A DNA stretch of 32,062 nt, taken from the NCBI GenBank assembly GCA_018698135.1, contig JABINZ010000280.1:1-32062 (forward strand). Reading direction: 5' to 3'. The translations under genes and the position numbers were made by a program. The notes under the pieces are model-generated. The model did no database searches. It was given only the letters and a program-made list of their open reading frames with translations, and was not told the origin of the DNA. Source of the DNA: Bacteroidota bacterium (GTDB lineage Bacteria; Bacteroidota; Bacteroidia; CAILMK01; JAAYUY01). Below, in pieces: positions 1 to 9,800 of the stretch (the first letter of the stretch is position 1; every line of letters begins with the position of its first letter).

Positions 1-1107
1 ATTGAGATTATTTACAATCGGATGGTTTGTTGCCGGAAACACAACCGGAAAGTAAATCCAGGGGCGAAAATCTTGCTGGGGAGCTCCCTGATTAACCAGT
101 ACAGGAATCAAATGACATTGGATGTCCTGAACCAGATTATAATTCAGGCGGATACCATAATGGAAGAACAAATCTTTCAGATTCAGGTCATAATCGAGGG
201 TTGTGGTAACACCACCATTTGTAGCTAAACTATCCATATTGGCCATGAGGCTTTCCACTAGCCACAAAACACGTCCACCTTTAACAATGAATTGATCCAG
301 TTTGTATTTTTCTAAATCATTGAATTGTGAATCGGGCTTAGCCACAATAGCCAAATCAAAATCATCTAAAATGCCCACTTTAAAAGAGGGTAGATGAATA
401 CGCTTGACTTCATAAAACTCAGATAAAGTATTGTAAATATCTTGAGTTTGGTCTTTATCTAATTCACCATGTCCTTCAATAAATGCAATTCGACTTTTTG
501 AGTTGCTGGCTAATTTTCGGATGGCATTACTGAATTCATATTCCAAGCTGACAATGGAGTTGTGTAAGACTTCATCAGGCGCAGTGGCTATTTGTTGTTT
601 GAGTAATTTTAATGGTATTTGTTTGTTCTTGTAGAAAATGATTGCACCCGGGAAAATTATTTTCTGGGTTTTATTTCCTTCTGTTTGCACCTCCAGATTA
701 ACGGGCTCTAAACCCATTTCGATGAGTTGCTGATAAATTTCTTGTTGTTCTTTTGCATTTCCCGATTCTAACGGATCGATAAAATCATATTCAATTTTTG
801 TTTTGGTTGAATTACGCATCTCATCGAGCAATTCACGAGTCGATTCTTTTAATTTACGGAATCCTGCAGGTAGTTCACCTTCAAGGTATATTTTAACATA
901 AACCTGATCGTCTAATTCGTTCAGTAAATTAATTGTTGGCTCACCTAAGGTATAACGATTGTCTTGTGTTAAATCTAACCTGAAATAACTATGAGACGAG
1001 AAAATATTCAAAAGAATTATGACAGCCAGCAGAATAGCCGCTTGCACAAAACTTTGTCTTTTATATTTCGTCAAATTGTCCATTTGCTTGGTGTCCTTTT
1101 TTACCAT
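1..1107 (-). CDS. gldG: GldG, gliding-associated ABC transporter auxiliary/substrate-binding subunit (3' part missing)
   Basis: The frame is open from the ATG at 1107 to the window edge, giving 369 residues with no stop. The family is about 550 residues, so the C-terminal third lies outside. Translation starts MVKKDTKQMDNLTKYKRQ, followed by one membrane helix at about residues 18-36, then RLDLTQDNRYTLGEPT and VYVKIYLEGELPAGFRKL, which are typical of GldG. A later stretch reads IAFIEGHGELDKDQT, a conserved GldG segment. GldG is thought to be a membrane-anchored, periplasm-exposed partner of the GldA/GldF transporter. The ATG overlaps the gldF stop by 7 bases (ATGGTAA), which suggests translational coupling. 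An in-frame ATG at 1083 is the alternative start. Identification is strong; the start is less certain. Confidence 0.9.
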   Translation of the reverse strand, partial: MVKKDTKQMDNLTKYKRQSFVQAAILLAVIILLNIFSSHSYFRLDLTQDNRYTLGEPTINLLNELDDQVYVKIYLEGELPAGFRKLKESTRELLDEMRNSTKTKIEYDFIDPLESGNAKEQQEIYQQLIEMGLEPVNLEVQTEGNKTQKIIFPGAIIFYKNKQIPLKLLKQQIATAPDEVLHNSIVSLEYEFSNAIRKLASNSKSRIAFIEGHGELDKDQTQDIYNTLSEFYEVKRIHLPSFKVGILDDFDLAIVAKPDSQFNDLEKYKLDQFIVKGGRVLWLVESLMANMDSLATNGGVTTTLDYDLNLKDLFFHYGIRLNYNLVQDIQCHLIPVLVNQGAPQQDFRPWIYFPVVFPATNHPIVNNLN

Positions 1108-1829
1108 TTTCTCTTTTCCATTATTAAGCGTGATAAAAAGAGGAACAATGCTGAAAAGCTGATGAAATAAATCATGTCGCGGCTATCAATAACACCCCGA
1201 CTCATGGATATATAATGTGTATTGATGCTTAAATACTCAAGGAAAGGATCGATGGGACTAATTAGAAGTAAACCTCTTAGCATATCCAGTAAAGAATAAA
1301 AGAAGAAACAAATAAAAAGAGCAAGGATGAATGAAATAATCTGATTATCGCTTAATGAGGAAGCCAGTAAACCAATGGATACATAAACAGCTCCCAGAAA
1401 AAACAGACCCAGATAAGACCCCCATGTGCCACCAATGTCCATGTTTCCAACTGGCGAAGCCATTTGATATACACTAAAGAAATAAACCAAAGAGGGGAGG
1501 AGAGCAAATAAAACGAGGCTTAAGTTGGCAAAATATTTTCCCAATATTATTTGAATATCCGACACAGGTTTGCTTAGAATTATTTCCAAAGTACCCGATT
1601 TTCTTTCTTCTGCAAAAGAACGCATGGTAATGGCCGGCACCAGAAACATAAATACCCAGGGTGCTAATTCAAAAAGCTGATCGAGACTGGCATAACCGAA
1701 ATCAAAAATATTGCTTTCAGGCAAAAGCCAAAGAAAAACTCCGTTGGCAACTAAAAAGACAATAATCACCACATAAGCTATGATGGAGCTGAAAAAGTTA
1801 TTGATCTCTTTTAAATAAATTGCAAACAT
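1101..1829 (-). CDS. gldF: GldF, gliding-associated ABC transporter permease
   Basis: A 242-residue ABC-2 type inner-membrane permease. About six hydrophobic segments are visible, the first at residues 13-35. The cytoplasmic loop around residues 66-97 contains RSFAEERKSGTLEIILSKPV, a hallmark of this permease class. It lies 6 bases downstream of gldA and overlaps gldG by 7 bases, so the three form one operon encoding ATPase, permease and auxiliary subunit. In Flavobacterium johnsoniae the GldA/F/G transporter was linked to gliding, but many non-gliding Bacteroidota carry it, so motility cannot be inferred from these genes alone. The length is normal for the family. Confidence 0.92.
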   Translation of the reverse strand: MFAIYLKEINNFFSSIIAYVVIIVFLVANGVFLWLLPESNIFDFGYASLDQLFELAPWVFMFLVPAITMRSFAEERKSGTLEIILSKPVSDIQIILGKYFANLSLVLFALLPSLVYFFSVYQMASPVGNMDIGGTWGSYLGLFFLGAVYVSIGLLASSLSDNQIISFILALFICFFFYSLLDMLRGLLLISPIDPFLEYLSINTHYISMSRGVIDSRDMIYFISFSALFLFLSRLIMEKRKW

Positions 1830-1835
1830 TTGTCT

Positions 1836-2747
1836 CTATTGCTTTGTATTAGTTATCTGTTGAAAAACTTGTTCCAGATTTTCACGAATAGGGCTCATTT
1901 CCAGAATTGTATTGCCAGTTTGAACAGCAAACTCAAAAACGAATTCACGCGATTTGATATCATTGAGTTTTAGCAGCCATTTTCCTTGTTGATTCTCGGC
2001 ATGAATTAAACCTTTAAGCTTATTTAAATCGGCTCTTTTTATTGCTTTCTTGAACTCTACCTGAATGAGTATGCCCTTATCTGTTTTAGCTACTAATGAT
2101 TCTGTTTTATCATCAGCAACAATTTTTCCTTCGTTGATAATGATTACCCGATTACACATGGCTTGCACTTCCTGCATAATATGGGATGAAAGTATGACGG
2201 TTTTGGTTTTGCCAATGTCGACAATTAGTTTTCGAATATCAACCACCTGATTCGGATCCAAACCGGAAGTTGGTTCATCAAGCAATAACACATCAGGATT
2301 GTGTATGAGTGCTTGTGCAATACCAACCCGCTGCTTGAAACCCTTTGATAGTTCTTGAATTTTCTTATGGCGCTCTGGTGTTAAACCTGTGAGTTCAATC
2401 ATTTCTGAAACCCGCTTTGAATAGGAACCACTTATTTTATGAAGTTGAGCAATAAAAAACAAGTACTCTCTAACATACATATCCTCATAGAGCGGATTAT
2501 GTTCAGGTAAATAGCCAATATTTCTTCTGATTTCTACAGGATCGGTGAGAATATCAATTCCATTAACAAACGCATTGCCGGATGTAGGTAGGGTAAAGCA
2601 GGAAATAATTTTCATTGTGGTTGATTTTCCAGCTCCATTCGGACCCAAAAAACCAACTATTTCACCACTTTTTACTTCAAATGAAATGGAGTCGATAGCG
2701 CGTTGGCTTCCGTATATTTTAGTTAAACTATCAACTTTAACTGACAA
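1836..2747 (-). CDS. gldA: GldA, gliding-associated ABC transporter ATP-binding subunit
   Basis: A 303-residue ABC ATPase. The Walker A motif GPNGAGKS is at residues 35-42. The signature region LSKGFKQRVGIAQAL is near residue 134, with Walker B and D-loop VLLLDEPTSGLDP after it and the H-loop SSHIMQEV near residue 190. The last 80 or so residues form the accessory C-terminal region seen in GldA and other CcmA-type exporter ATPases. It would energise GldF in the inner membrane. It is the first gene of the gldAFG operon, 6 bases ahead of gldF, with a Bacteroidota-type -7 box about 29 bases upstream of its ATG. The sequence alone says ABC-2 exporter ATPase; the gldF-gldG context supports the GldA name. 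Confidence 0.92.
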   Translation of the reverse strand: MSVKVDSLTKIYGSQRAIDSISFEVKSGEIVGFLGPNGAGKSTTMKIISCFTLPTSGNAFVNGIDILTDPVEIRRNIGYLPEHNPLYEDMYVREYLFFIAQLHKISGSYSKRVSEMIELTGLTPERHKKIQELSKGFKQRVGIAQALIHNPDVLLLDEPTSGLDPNQVVDIRKLIVDIGKTKTVILSSHIMQEVQAMCNRVIIINEGKIVADDKTESLVAKTDKGILIQVEFKKAIKRADLNKLKGLIHAENQQGKWLLKLNDIKSREFVFEFAVQTGNTILEMSPIRENLEQVFQQITNTKQ

Positions 2748-2775
2748 GGTTCTTTCTTTTTGTTTGTAAGGACTG

Positions 2776-2783
2776 CAAAATTA
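2776..2783 (-). promoter_or_regulatory. -7 box of gldAFG promoter
   Basis: The minus strand reads TAATTTTG, a full match to the Bacteroidota TAnnTTTG element. It lies 28 bases upstream of the gldA ATG, implying a leader of about 20-25 nt. No clear TTTG -33 box is seen at the standard 19-base spacing. Confidence 0.5.
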
Positions 2784-2866
2784 CAATTCACAGGTTTAAT
2801 TGAACGGTAATATGAACTAATTATTTCTGAAGCCTTTTAATTTCTTAATCATGCCATTGATTGCCA

Positions 2867-3064
2867 TCAACTGTTCAAAAAATCCTTAAACTTTTCAATG
2901 GTGAAAACTTTCCAAATGGCCAAAACAATGGATAATACTTCAATTACTGAAGCGGATAATAATAAAACTCCGGCACCTACCCAATGCATAATTTTGAATA
3001 AAGATCCTATCATCAAAAACAACACCCCAATCAAATAAATAAGTATAATATGCTTGACCTTCAT
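2867..3064 (-). CDS. small GldL-like two-helix membrane protein (mini-GldL)
   Basis: A 65-residue protein with two hydrophobic helices at about 6-20 and 31-50. The sequence LFKIMHWVGAGVLL (residues 22-35) matches the inter-helix region of GldL, the inner-membrane T9SS/gliding motor protein. Residues Y10, K24, H27 and E42 sit where full-length GldL has its polar membrane residues (Tyr13, Lys27, His30 and Glu49 in F. johnsoniae numbering from memory, allowing a 4-residue insertion there). The long cytoplasmic domain of GldL is absent, and a stop follows FKDFLNS. It lies 9 bases downstream of the phosphatase gene and is probably co-transcribed with it. No gldK, gldM or gldN is nearby. Function unknown: it could be a GldL paralogue, an accessory peptide or a remnant. 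Confidence 0.7.
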   Translation of the reverse strand: MKVKHIILIYLIGVLFLMIGSLFKIMHWVGAGVLLLSASVIEVLSIVLAIWKVFTIEKFKDFLNS

Positions 3065-3073
3065 CTGATACAG

Positions 3074-3565
3074 CTATATAATTTGGTCTAAATAATTTCC
3101 TAAATCTGCATTTGGTTGGATCAATATGCTTGATAATCCGGCTTTATCTCCGGCAAGCACATCTCTTTCGGTATCGCCAATGAAATAACTTTGATCGGGA
3201 TCAATATGATATTGGGCCATTGCTTTTTCTAGCATCAACGAATCTGGTTTGCGACATAAACATTTTCCAACTTTATCGTGATGGGGACAGTAGTAGAAAT
3301 CTGTTATTTTTATACCGTAAGTTTGAAAGAATTCACGCAATGTTTTATGAACTTCTTTTACTTCTTTATGGTTATACAGTTTTTTGGCAATTCCCCCCTG
3401 ATTAGTAATTACAATCAGCAGATATCCTTTTTCCTGTAATATTTGTAAGGATTCCACCATTCCATCATTAATATTTACATGATCTGCCAAGAAGTTGTAG
3501 TGCCCTTGTTCCTCGATGATAACGCCATCTCTGTCCAGAAAAACTGCTTTATTAACTTTGTTCAT
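3074..3565 (-). CDS. HAD-family heptose-bisphosphate phosphatase-like protein (GmhB/HisB-N type)
   Basis: A 163-residue HAD phosphatase. The N-terminal catalytic motif FLDRDGVI (residues 9-16) provides the nucleophile and acid/base aspartates. Motif II is VITNQGG (residues 52-58), and the C-terminal acidic motif is FIGDTERDVLAGDKAG (near residues 134-149). The insert CPHHDKVGKCLCRKPD carries the Cys-His/Cys-Cys zinc site typical of GmhB and the HisB N-domain. GmhB removes the 7-phosphate from D-glycero-manno-heptose 1,7-bisphosphate in ADP-heptose synthesis for LPS cores. No histidine or other heptose genes are adjacent, so substrate is inferred from family only. The length fits GmhB, slightly short. 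It shares a divergent intergenic region with the glycosyltransferase at 3698. Confidence 0.8.
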   Translation of the reverse strand: MNKVNKAVFLDRDGVIIEEQGHYNFLADHVNINDGMVESLQILQEKGYLLIVITNQGGIAKKLYNHKEVKEVHKTLREFFQTYGIKITDFYYCPHHDKVGKCLCRKPDSLMLEKAMAQYHIDPDQSYFIGDTERDVLAGDKAGLSSILIQPNADLGNYLDQII

Positions 3566-3608
3566 TGATCTTTTTTAATAGCCAGATTATATTCTTGCGA
3601 AATTAGCT

Positions 3609-3616
3609 CAAAAATA
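3609..3616 (-). promoter_or_regulatory. -7 box for the phosphatase/mini-GldL pair
   Basis: The minus strand reads TATTTTTG, matching TAnnTTTG, 43 bases upstream of the ATG at 3565. The -33 element is not evident. It is one half of a divergent promoter pair in a 132-bp intergenic region. Confidence 0.4.
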
Positions 3617-3651
3617 ATATATATCATTAAGCGTTTAATTGGTAAAGGTAT

Positions 3652-3659
3652 TATTTTTG
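3652..3659 (+). promoter_or_regulatory. -7 box for the glycosyltransferase gene
   Basis: The plus strand reads TATTTTTG, matching TAnnTTTG, with its end 38 bases upstream of the TTG start at 3698. It is opposed to the divergent box at 3609-3616. No good -33 element is seen. Confidence 0.4.
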
Positions 3660-3697
3660 CACCTTTCAACTATTTTAAAATTAGTAAAACTATTCCA

Positions 3698-4441
3698 TTG
3701 ACGAAGCCAATTGTAATTATTCCAACCTATAATGAGAAGGAAAACATTTCTGATATTATCAATAAGGTATTTACTTTATCGGTTCCTTTTCATGTACTCA
3801 TTGTTGATGATGGAAGCCCGGATGGTACGGGGCAAATTGTGAAAGATTTGATGGCCAATTCATACCAGAACAAATTACACATTCTTGAAAGGGAAGGGAA
3901 ACAAGGTCTTGGAACGGCTTATATTGCTGGATTTCACTGGTGTTTGGAAAGAGGATACGATTACATTTTTGAGATGGATGCCGATTTCTCTCACAATCCT
4001 GATGATTTAGTGCGGTTACATCATGCATGTGCCAACGAAGGAAATGATTTAGCCGTGGGTTCCCGATATATTTCCGGTGCCAATGTTGTAAACTGGCCTT
4101 TGGCTCGTGTTTTATTATCCTATTATGCTTCTCGCTATGTGGGTATCGTTACGGGTATGCCAATTAAAGATACTACAGCTGGTTTTGTTTGCTATTCGGC
4201 TGAAGTACTACGAACACTTGAATTGGACAAAATCAAATTTAAGGGTTATGCTTTTCAGATTGAGATGAAGTTTTTGACCTGGAAATATGATTTTAAAATA
4301 AAAGAGGTGCCTATTATTTTCACCGACAGAACCCGTGGTGTATCAAAAATGAATAAATCGATTATTAAGGAAGCCTTTTGGGGAGTACTTCAAATGAAAT
4401 TCAGCTCTTTATTCAGAAAGTTTGATCGAAAATCAAACTAA
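3698..4441 (+). CDS. polyprenol monophosphomannose synthase-like family 2 glycosyltransferase
   Basis: A 247-residue GT-A fold enzyme. The N-terminus has PIVIIPTYNEKENI, followed by LIVDDGSPDGTG (residues 34-45) and the metal-binding EMDADFSHNPDD (near residue 93). This is the signature set of dolichyl/polyprenyl-phosphate mannose synthases. It would move a sugar from a nucleotide donor to a lipid phosphate at the inner membrane for glycan or protein O-glycosylation. No C-terminal membrane helices are visible, so it is the short soluble type. The start is TTG: no in-frame ATG exists between the upstream sequence and the conserved PTYNE motif, and starting here gives the usual N-terminal length. 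Its 3' end overlaps the convergent atpC by 9 bases. The exact sugar is not determined. Confidence 0.88.
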   Translation: MTKPIVIIPTYNEKENISDIINKVFTLSVPFHVLIVDDGSPDGTGQIVKDLMANSYQNKLHILEREGKQGLGTAYIAGFHWCLERGYDYIFEMDADFSHNPDDLVRLHHACANEGNDLAVGSRYISGANVVNWPLARVLLSYYASRYVGIVTGMPIKDTTAGFVCYSAEVLRTLELDKIKFKGYAFQIEMKFLTWKYDFKIKEVPIIFTDRTRGVSKMNKSIIKEAFWGVLQMKFSSLFRKFDRKSN

Positions 4442-4666
4442 AACGGTTATCGTATTATCCACAACTTCTACAAAACCTTTATTGGTATTGAAAGTTTCGG
4501 TTGAACCATTTTGATCGACAACTTTTATTTCACCAGCTTGAAGCAAAGAAATCAAGGGAGCATGGTCTTTGAGTATTTCAAAATAGCCATCCTTGCCCGG
4601 TAATCTAACACTTTGGACTTCACCTGTATATATAACTTTGTCCGGAGATATTATCTCAAGTAACAT
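4433..4666 (-). CDS. atpC: F1Fo ATP synthase epsilon subunit, short form
   Basis: A 77-residue protein starting MLLEIISPDKVIYTGEVQSV, with the beta-sandwich motif GYFEILKDHAPLISLL typical of the epsilon N-domain. Epsilon links the rotor to F1. The C-terminal helical hairpin that inhibits ATP hydrolysis in E. coli (about 135 residues in total) is missing. The short form is usual in Bacteroidota, so this is not a truncation. It lies 18 bases downstream of atpD and is presumably co-transcribed. The stop is TGA at 4433-4435, within the 3' end of the convergent glycosyltransferase gene, and no hairpin terminator was seen after it. Confidence 0.93.
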   Translation of the reverse strand: MLLEIISPDKVIYTGEVQSVRLPGKDGYFEILKDHAPLISLLQAGEIKVVDQNGSTETFNTNKGFVEVVDNTITVLV

Positions 4667-4684
4667 GCTTTTAAAATTTAAGTA

Positions 4685-6196
<1,512 letters not shown>

Positions 6197-6224
6197 TTAT
6201 TTTTTTACCGTTATTTTGAGAGTA

Positions 6225-6232
6225 CAAAGGTA
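6225..6232 (-). promoter_or_regulatory. atpD: -7 box of atpDC promoter
   Basis: The minus strand reads TACCTTTG, matching TAnnTTTG, 34 bases upstream of the atpD ATG. The -33 box is weak or absent. The implied leader is about 28 nt. Confidence 0.55.
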
Positions 6233-6354
6233 GCAGATTTCTTCTTATTTGACTTCATTCTAAAGTAATTAATTCAATAATTAAGTGATTAATTGATCAG
6301 CAATAATACATAAGTTCCTATTGAATGCAGTAGTATTTGCGTATGCGAAATTTA

Positions 6355-6676
6355 AACCTGAGTTCGGGATAAGCTTTGCTCACAGTTTCAGGTGATTAGT
6401 TCATAGACAACTCCAATTTTCGAAGTACTATCTGGATAATTCCTGCCCGACCTTGTCATTCAGGCGAGGCAAGGAAATTTGAGGAAGTATATGGGCTAAT
6501 CATCGAAACCCATGAATGGGAAAGCTAATTTACATCATCTTTGAACTTAAAATCACTTGAAATAGCATGCTATAACTTCATGATTATAAGCACTAATCAA
6601 ACTTGCCAGAATGAATCCGTTCAGGCGGGTGCCCCATTAGTTTTCTGTGAGTTAAATCTTATCCTTAACTCAGGTT
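6355..6676. mobile_element. MITE-like non-coding element with terminal inverted repeats
   Basis: The left end at 6354-6385 begins AAACCTGAGTTCGGGATAAG. The reverse complement of the right end (6645-6677) begins AAACCTGAGTTAAGGATAAG, and similarity continues to a shared CTCACAG, giving arms of about 32 bp with few mismatches. TTTA flanks both sides (6351-6354 and 6677-6680), consistent with a 4-bp target-site duplication. The interior of about 260 bp has no ORF. This fits a miniature inverted-repeat element moved by a transposase encoded elsewhere, or a solo remnant of an IS. The transposase family is not identified. Confidence 0.55.
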
Positions 6677-6726
6677 TTTAGGCAGCAAGTCAATTCAACT
6701 ATTCAATGGTATGTGCTAATACCAAA

Positions 6727-6740
6727 TGTAAACGTTTACA
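6727..6740. promoter_or_regulatory. perfect 14-bp palindrome resembling a LacI-family operator
   Basis: TGTAAACGTTTACA is its own reverse complement, with the central CG and flanking arms of LacI/CcpA-type operators. It lies between the giant gene's terminator and the MITE-like element, more than 500 bp upstream of atpD, so no obvious regulated gene is next to it. Confidence 0.35.
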
Positions 6741-6755
6741 GATTAAGCATTCTAC

Positions 6756-6790
6756 AAAAAAAAAGAGCCTCCATAAACTATGGAGGCTCT
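6756..6790 (-). terminator. rho-independent terminator of the 2471-residue protein gene
   Basis: A perfect 12-bp stem (AGAGCCTCCATA / TATGGAGGCTCT, 6764-6790) with a 3-base loop is followed on the minus strand by an uninterrupted T run (A run at 6756-6764 on plus). It starts about 20 bases after the stop codon. Confidence 0.9.
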
Positions 6791-6812
6791 CTAATCAATT
6801 GTTAATCAGAAA

Positions 6813-9800
6813 TTAATGTGCAATGATAAATTTCTCATTATACTGCTTGTCGCCTGCATAAATTCTGATGTAATACATACCTGAACTTAATTTGGAAACA
6901 TCAATTGTTTTTTGCTCGGCTTTAATACTTCCAGCAAAAACATCCACAACTTCTTCACCAAGTGTATTGATTACGGATACTTTGATATCCTTATAAACTG
7001 GTAAGTCAATTGTAATTGTTAATATACGATCAGCTGGGTTTGGATAGTAGCTGATAAATTCTGACAAGTCTTTTTCATCAATTGATGAAGTACTTGGAAG
7101 AACATAAATCGTTCTGAAAATATCACCTGAACAATTTCCTGATACATCACAAACTGAATAAGAATAAGTATATAATCCTTCTTCGAATGTATTGTCAGGA
7201 TAGGTTCCATTTGAATTGTTGTTGATTGTTAACACAGCTTCTGCGTCATAGTTGTCATGAACTTTAACACCTGCATCAACATAATCCTGCCATCTTTCAA
7301 TGGTTACCGTAGTTGAACCTAATAACTCAATAGTTGGAGCAATTTGATCAACAACTTCAACTGTTCTGGTCATTATGGCTGAAACGTTTCCAGATCCATC
7401 AACTGCCTGATAAGTAACTGTATAAGTTCCTAATACATAGGTATTAACAGTAGAGTTGGTGGTTAGAATAATTTCTCCATTAGCAAAACTGTAATAATTA
7501 TCAACGATATCTACACTTGGATCTTTGAAATTCTGGTGTACAGGAAGTATGAATGGATTTGCTCCTATCATTGTTAAGGTTGGAGGAGTGTTATCTTCAA
7601 CAATAACTGTTCTGTCAACACATACAGGACCATTTCCTGATGAGTCAGTAACACAATAGGAGAGGAAGTAAGTACCTAATTGATTCACATCAACTGATCC
7701 AATTACTTCATAGGTTAAACCTGAGTAGTAATTATCTTGTGGATCAGCACCAGGATCGTTAAATACATCACCAGCTTCTAACATAATTGGGTTACTTCCC
7801 AGCAGCGTAATGGTAGGATCAATATCATCATATATATATACATCTCTGTAAGAAGTATCTATATTTCCGGCATTGTCTTCCAAAACAAACATAACCTGCT
7901 GCCATCCGACAACCATTCCATTAACATTGTTAACATATGAATGTGATTTAACACCACTACAATTATCTGTTGGTGTATAACCAGGATCTGTATACATATT
8001 ACCTACTGCAGCAGAGTCAGGATTGTTACCGTTAAGCATTGGTTCTGGATTTACAATATCCTTAAGAACAATAACTTGTCTGATAACTTGCATGGCTGCT
8101 ATTCCAGCAGGACTGGTTACATTGTATTTAATATCATATGTATCAGCAACAGTTGGGTTAATAGTTCCTGTTACAACAACTGAACTAGTTAAATTACCCT
8201 GAACATTACTCCAAGCCATATAACCTGGTTCTGCATAGGATGCACAACTATTTGAAATTAGTGGATTGTTTCCAATCAGTGTAATAACTGGTACACTAAC
8301 ATCTTCAGTAATTTCTAATCCGTAATCTTCGAATTCACCACTAAAGTTTGGTCCACAACCTTTGTTATTCAATTGACCGGCATTGGTTGCTATTCTCATT
8401 TTTGCCAATCCTGTTGCGATAGTAGAAGGAATTGTTACATCAATAGTCCAGCTCAATGAGCTTGAATTGTATTGCTTGGCAACTTCTTCTCCAACATCAT
8501 TAAAATCTCCATCCTGATTGTAATCAATATAAATTGAACGGGTAATCTTATTGAAATTGGTGTTTCTATCTAAGGTAAATGTATAAGTACCTGTTTTAGC
8601 AACAGTTGCTTTCTTAAGAACACTATAATCAGTATAGGCAGTCATTCCGATGGAAGAACTATTCTGAATTAACGTATCACCTCCAATGTTTTGTAAGGTG
8701 AATTTTGAAATTCCAACATCTGGGTTAAGATTTCCTACCAATGGTGTACAAGATTTGTATACATAAATGTAATCAACCTTTACCATGGAATCTTTTCCTT
8801 GTTGGTTTGTACAAACTAACTTAACAGTATACTTACCTACTTTGTTAAATACAGCACTGAAGCTAGTTTCGTTCAAATCACCTGATAAAATGGTGTAATC
8901 CATAGGTGTAATATCCCATTGCCATTCATACACTGTATTATCGGCATCTTCTGTCAATACAACAGGATCAACGATAGTAATATTGGTATAATCGGCATAG
9001 AAATCTACAACTGGTTTTGAAGTTGGATCCAATACAACTAAATCAAATGTTGTTGTATCTAATTTACCACAAGTATAAGCAATCAGTGTAATGGTATGAA
9101 CACCTGCAGTTGTATACTGCCAGCTAACATTTTCTGTGAATAAATCAGCCCAACCATCATCGTCCATATCCCAATAGAAATCGAGAGCACCAATTGACGA
9201 ACTGTTAAAGTAAGCCACTTGATTTGTATAGATGGTGTCTTGTCCTGTAATGGAAGCAACAGGAGCTGTTGGTGTAAATGTCTGTGCAGTCCACTTGGCT
9301 TTAAATCCTGTTCCTACTGCGCCACAGTTAACATAAAACTCAAGATACATACTTCCTGAATTTGCAGTAACTGATGGAGGAATTCCAATGCTTGCATTAC
9401 CTGGTCCGTTTGTAAATCCATTCGGGAACATAGGATCTCCGTTTCCATCTAAGAATTGTAAATGCAATGGTGTTCCTGAGTTATCAGTACCATCATACAC
9501 TCTTAATCCGTCTGAAGGAATCGTATTACATCCGTTAAGTACATTACTGGCTACATCAAAATCAAGGAAATCTAATGTAACTGCATTAGCACAATCAGGA
9601 ATCAATAAATAATCACAAGTATAGTCATCTCCACTAGTTGGATTGGTATAATTGTTTGATCCGCCATTATCGAAAACAAAACCTGTTATTGCACGGCTAC
9701 TGAAATCTGAACAGAAAACTTCTTCTTTCAGAACACTGATGTAATCAACTTTTGTAGCTGTATTATATCCTATGGTATTCTGTGTAGTAAGACTCACAGT

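Noticed and set aside
22-228. Plus-strand 68-codon frame at the left edge
   Set aside because: It is antisense to gldG, whose protein is clearly recognisable.
2817-2867. 16-codon frame (MAINGMIKKLKGFRNN) overlapping the mini-GldL stop as TGATG
   Set aside because: Too short to support; could be a coupled peptide or a relic tail, but there is no evidence beyond the overlap.
6401-6640. Transposase remnant inside the inverted-repeat element
   Set aside because: No readable frame or transposase motif could be found, so only the ends support the mobile-element call.
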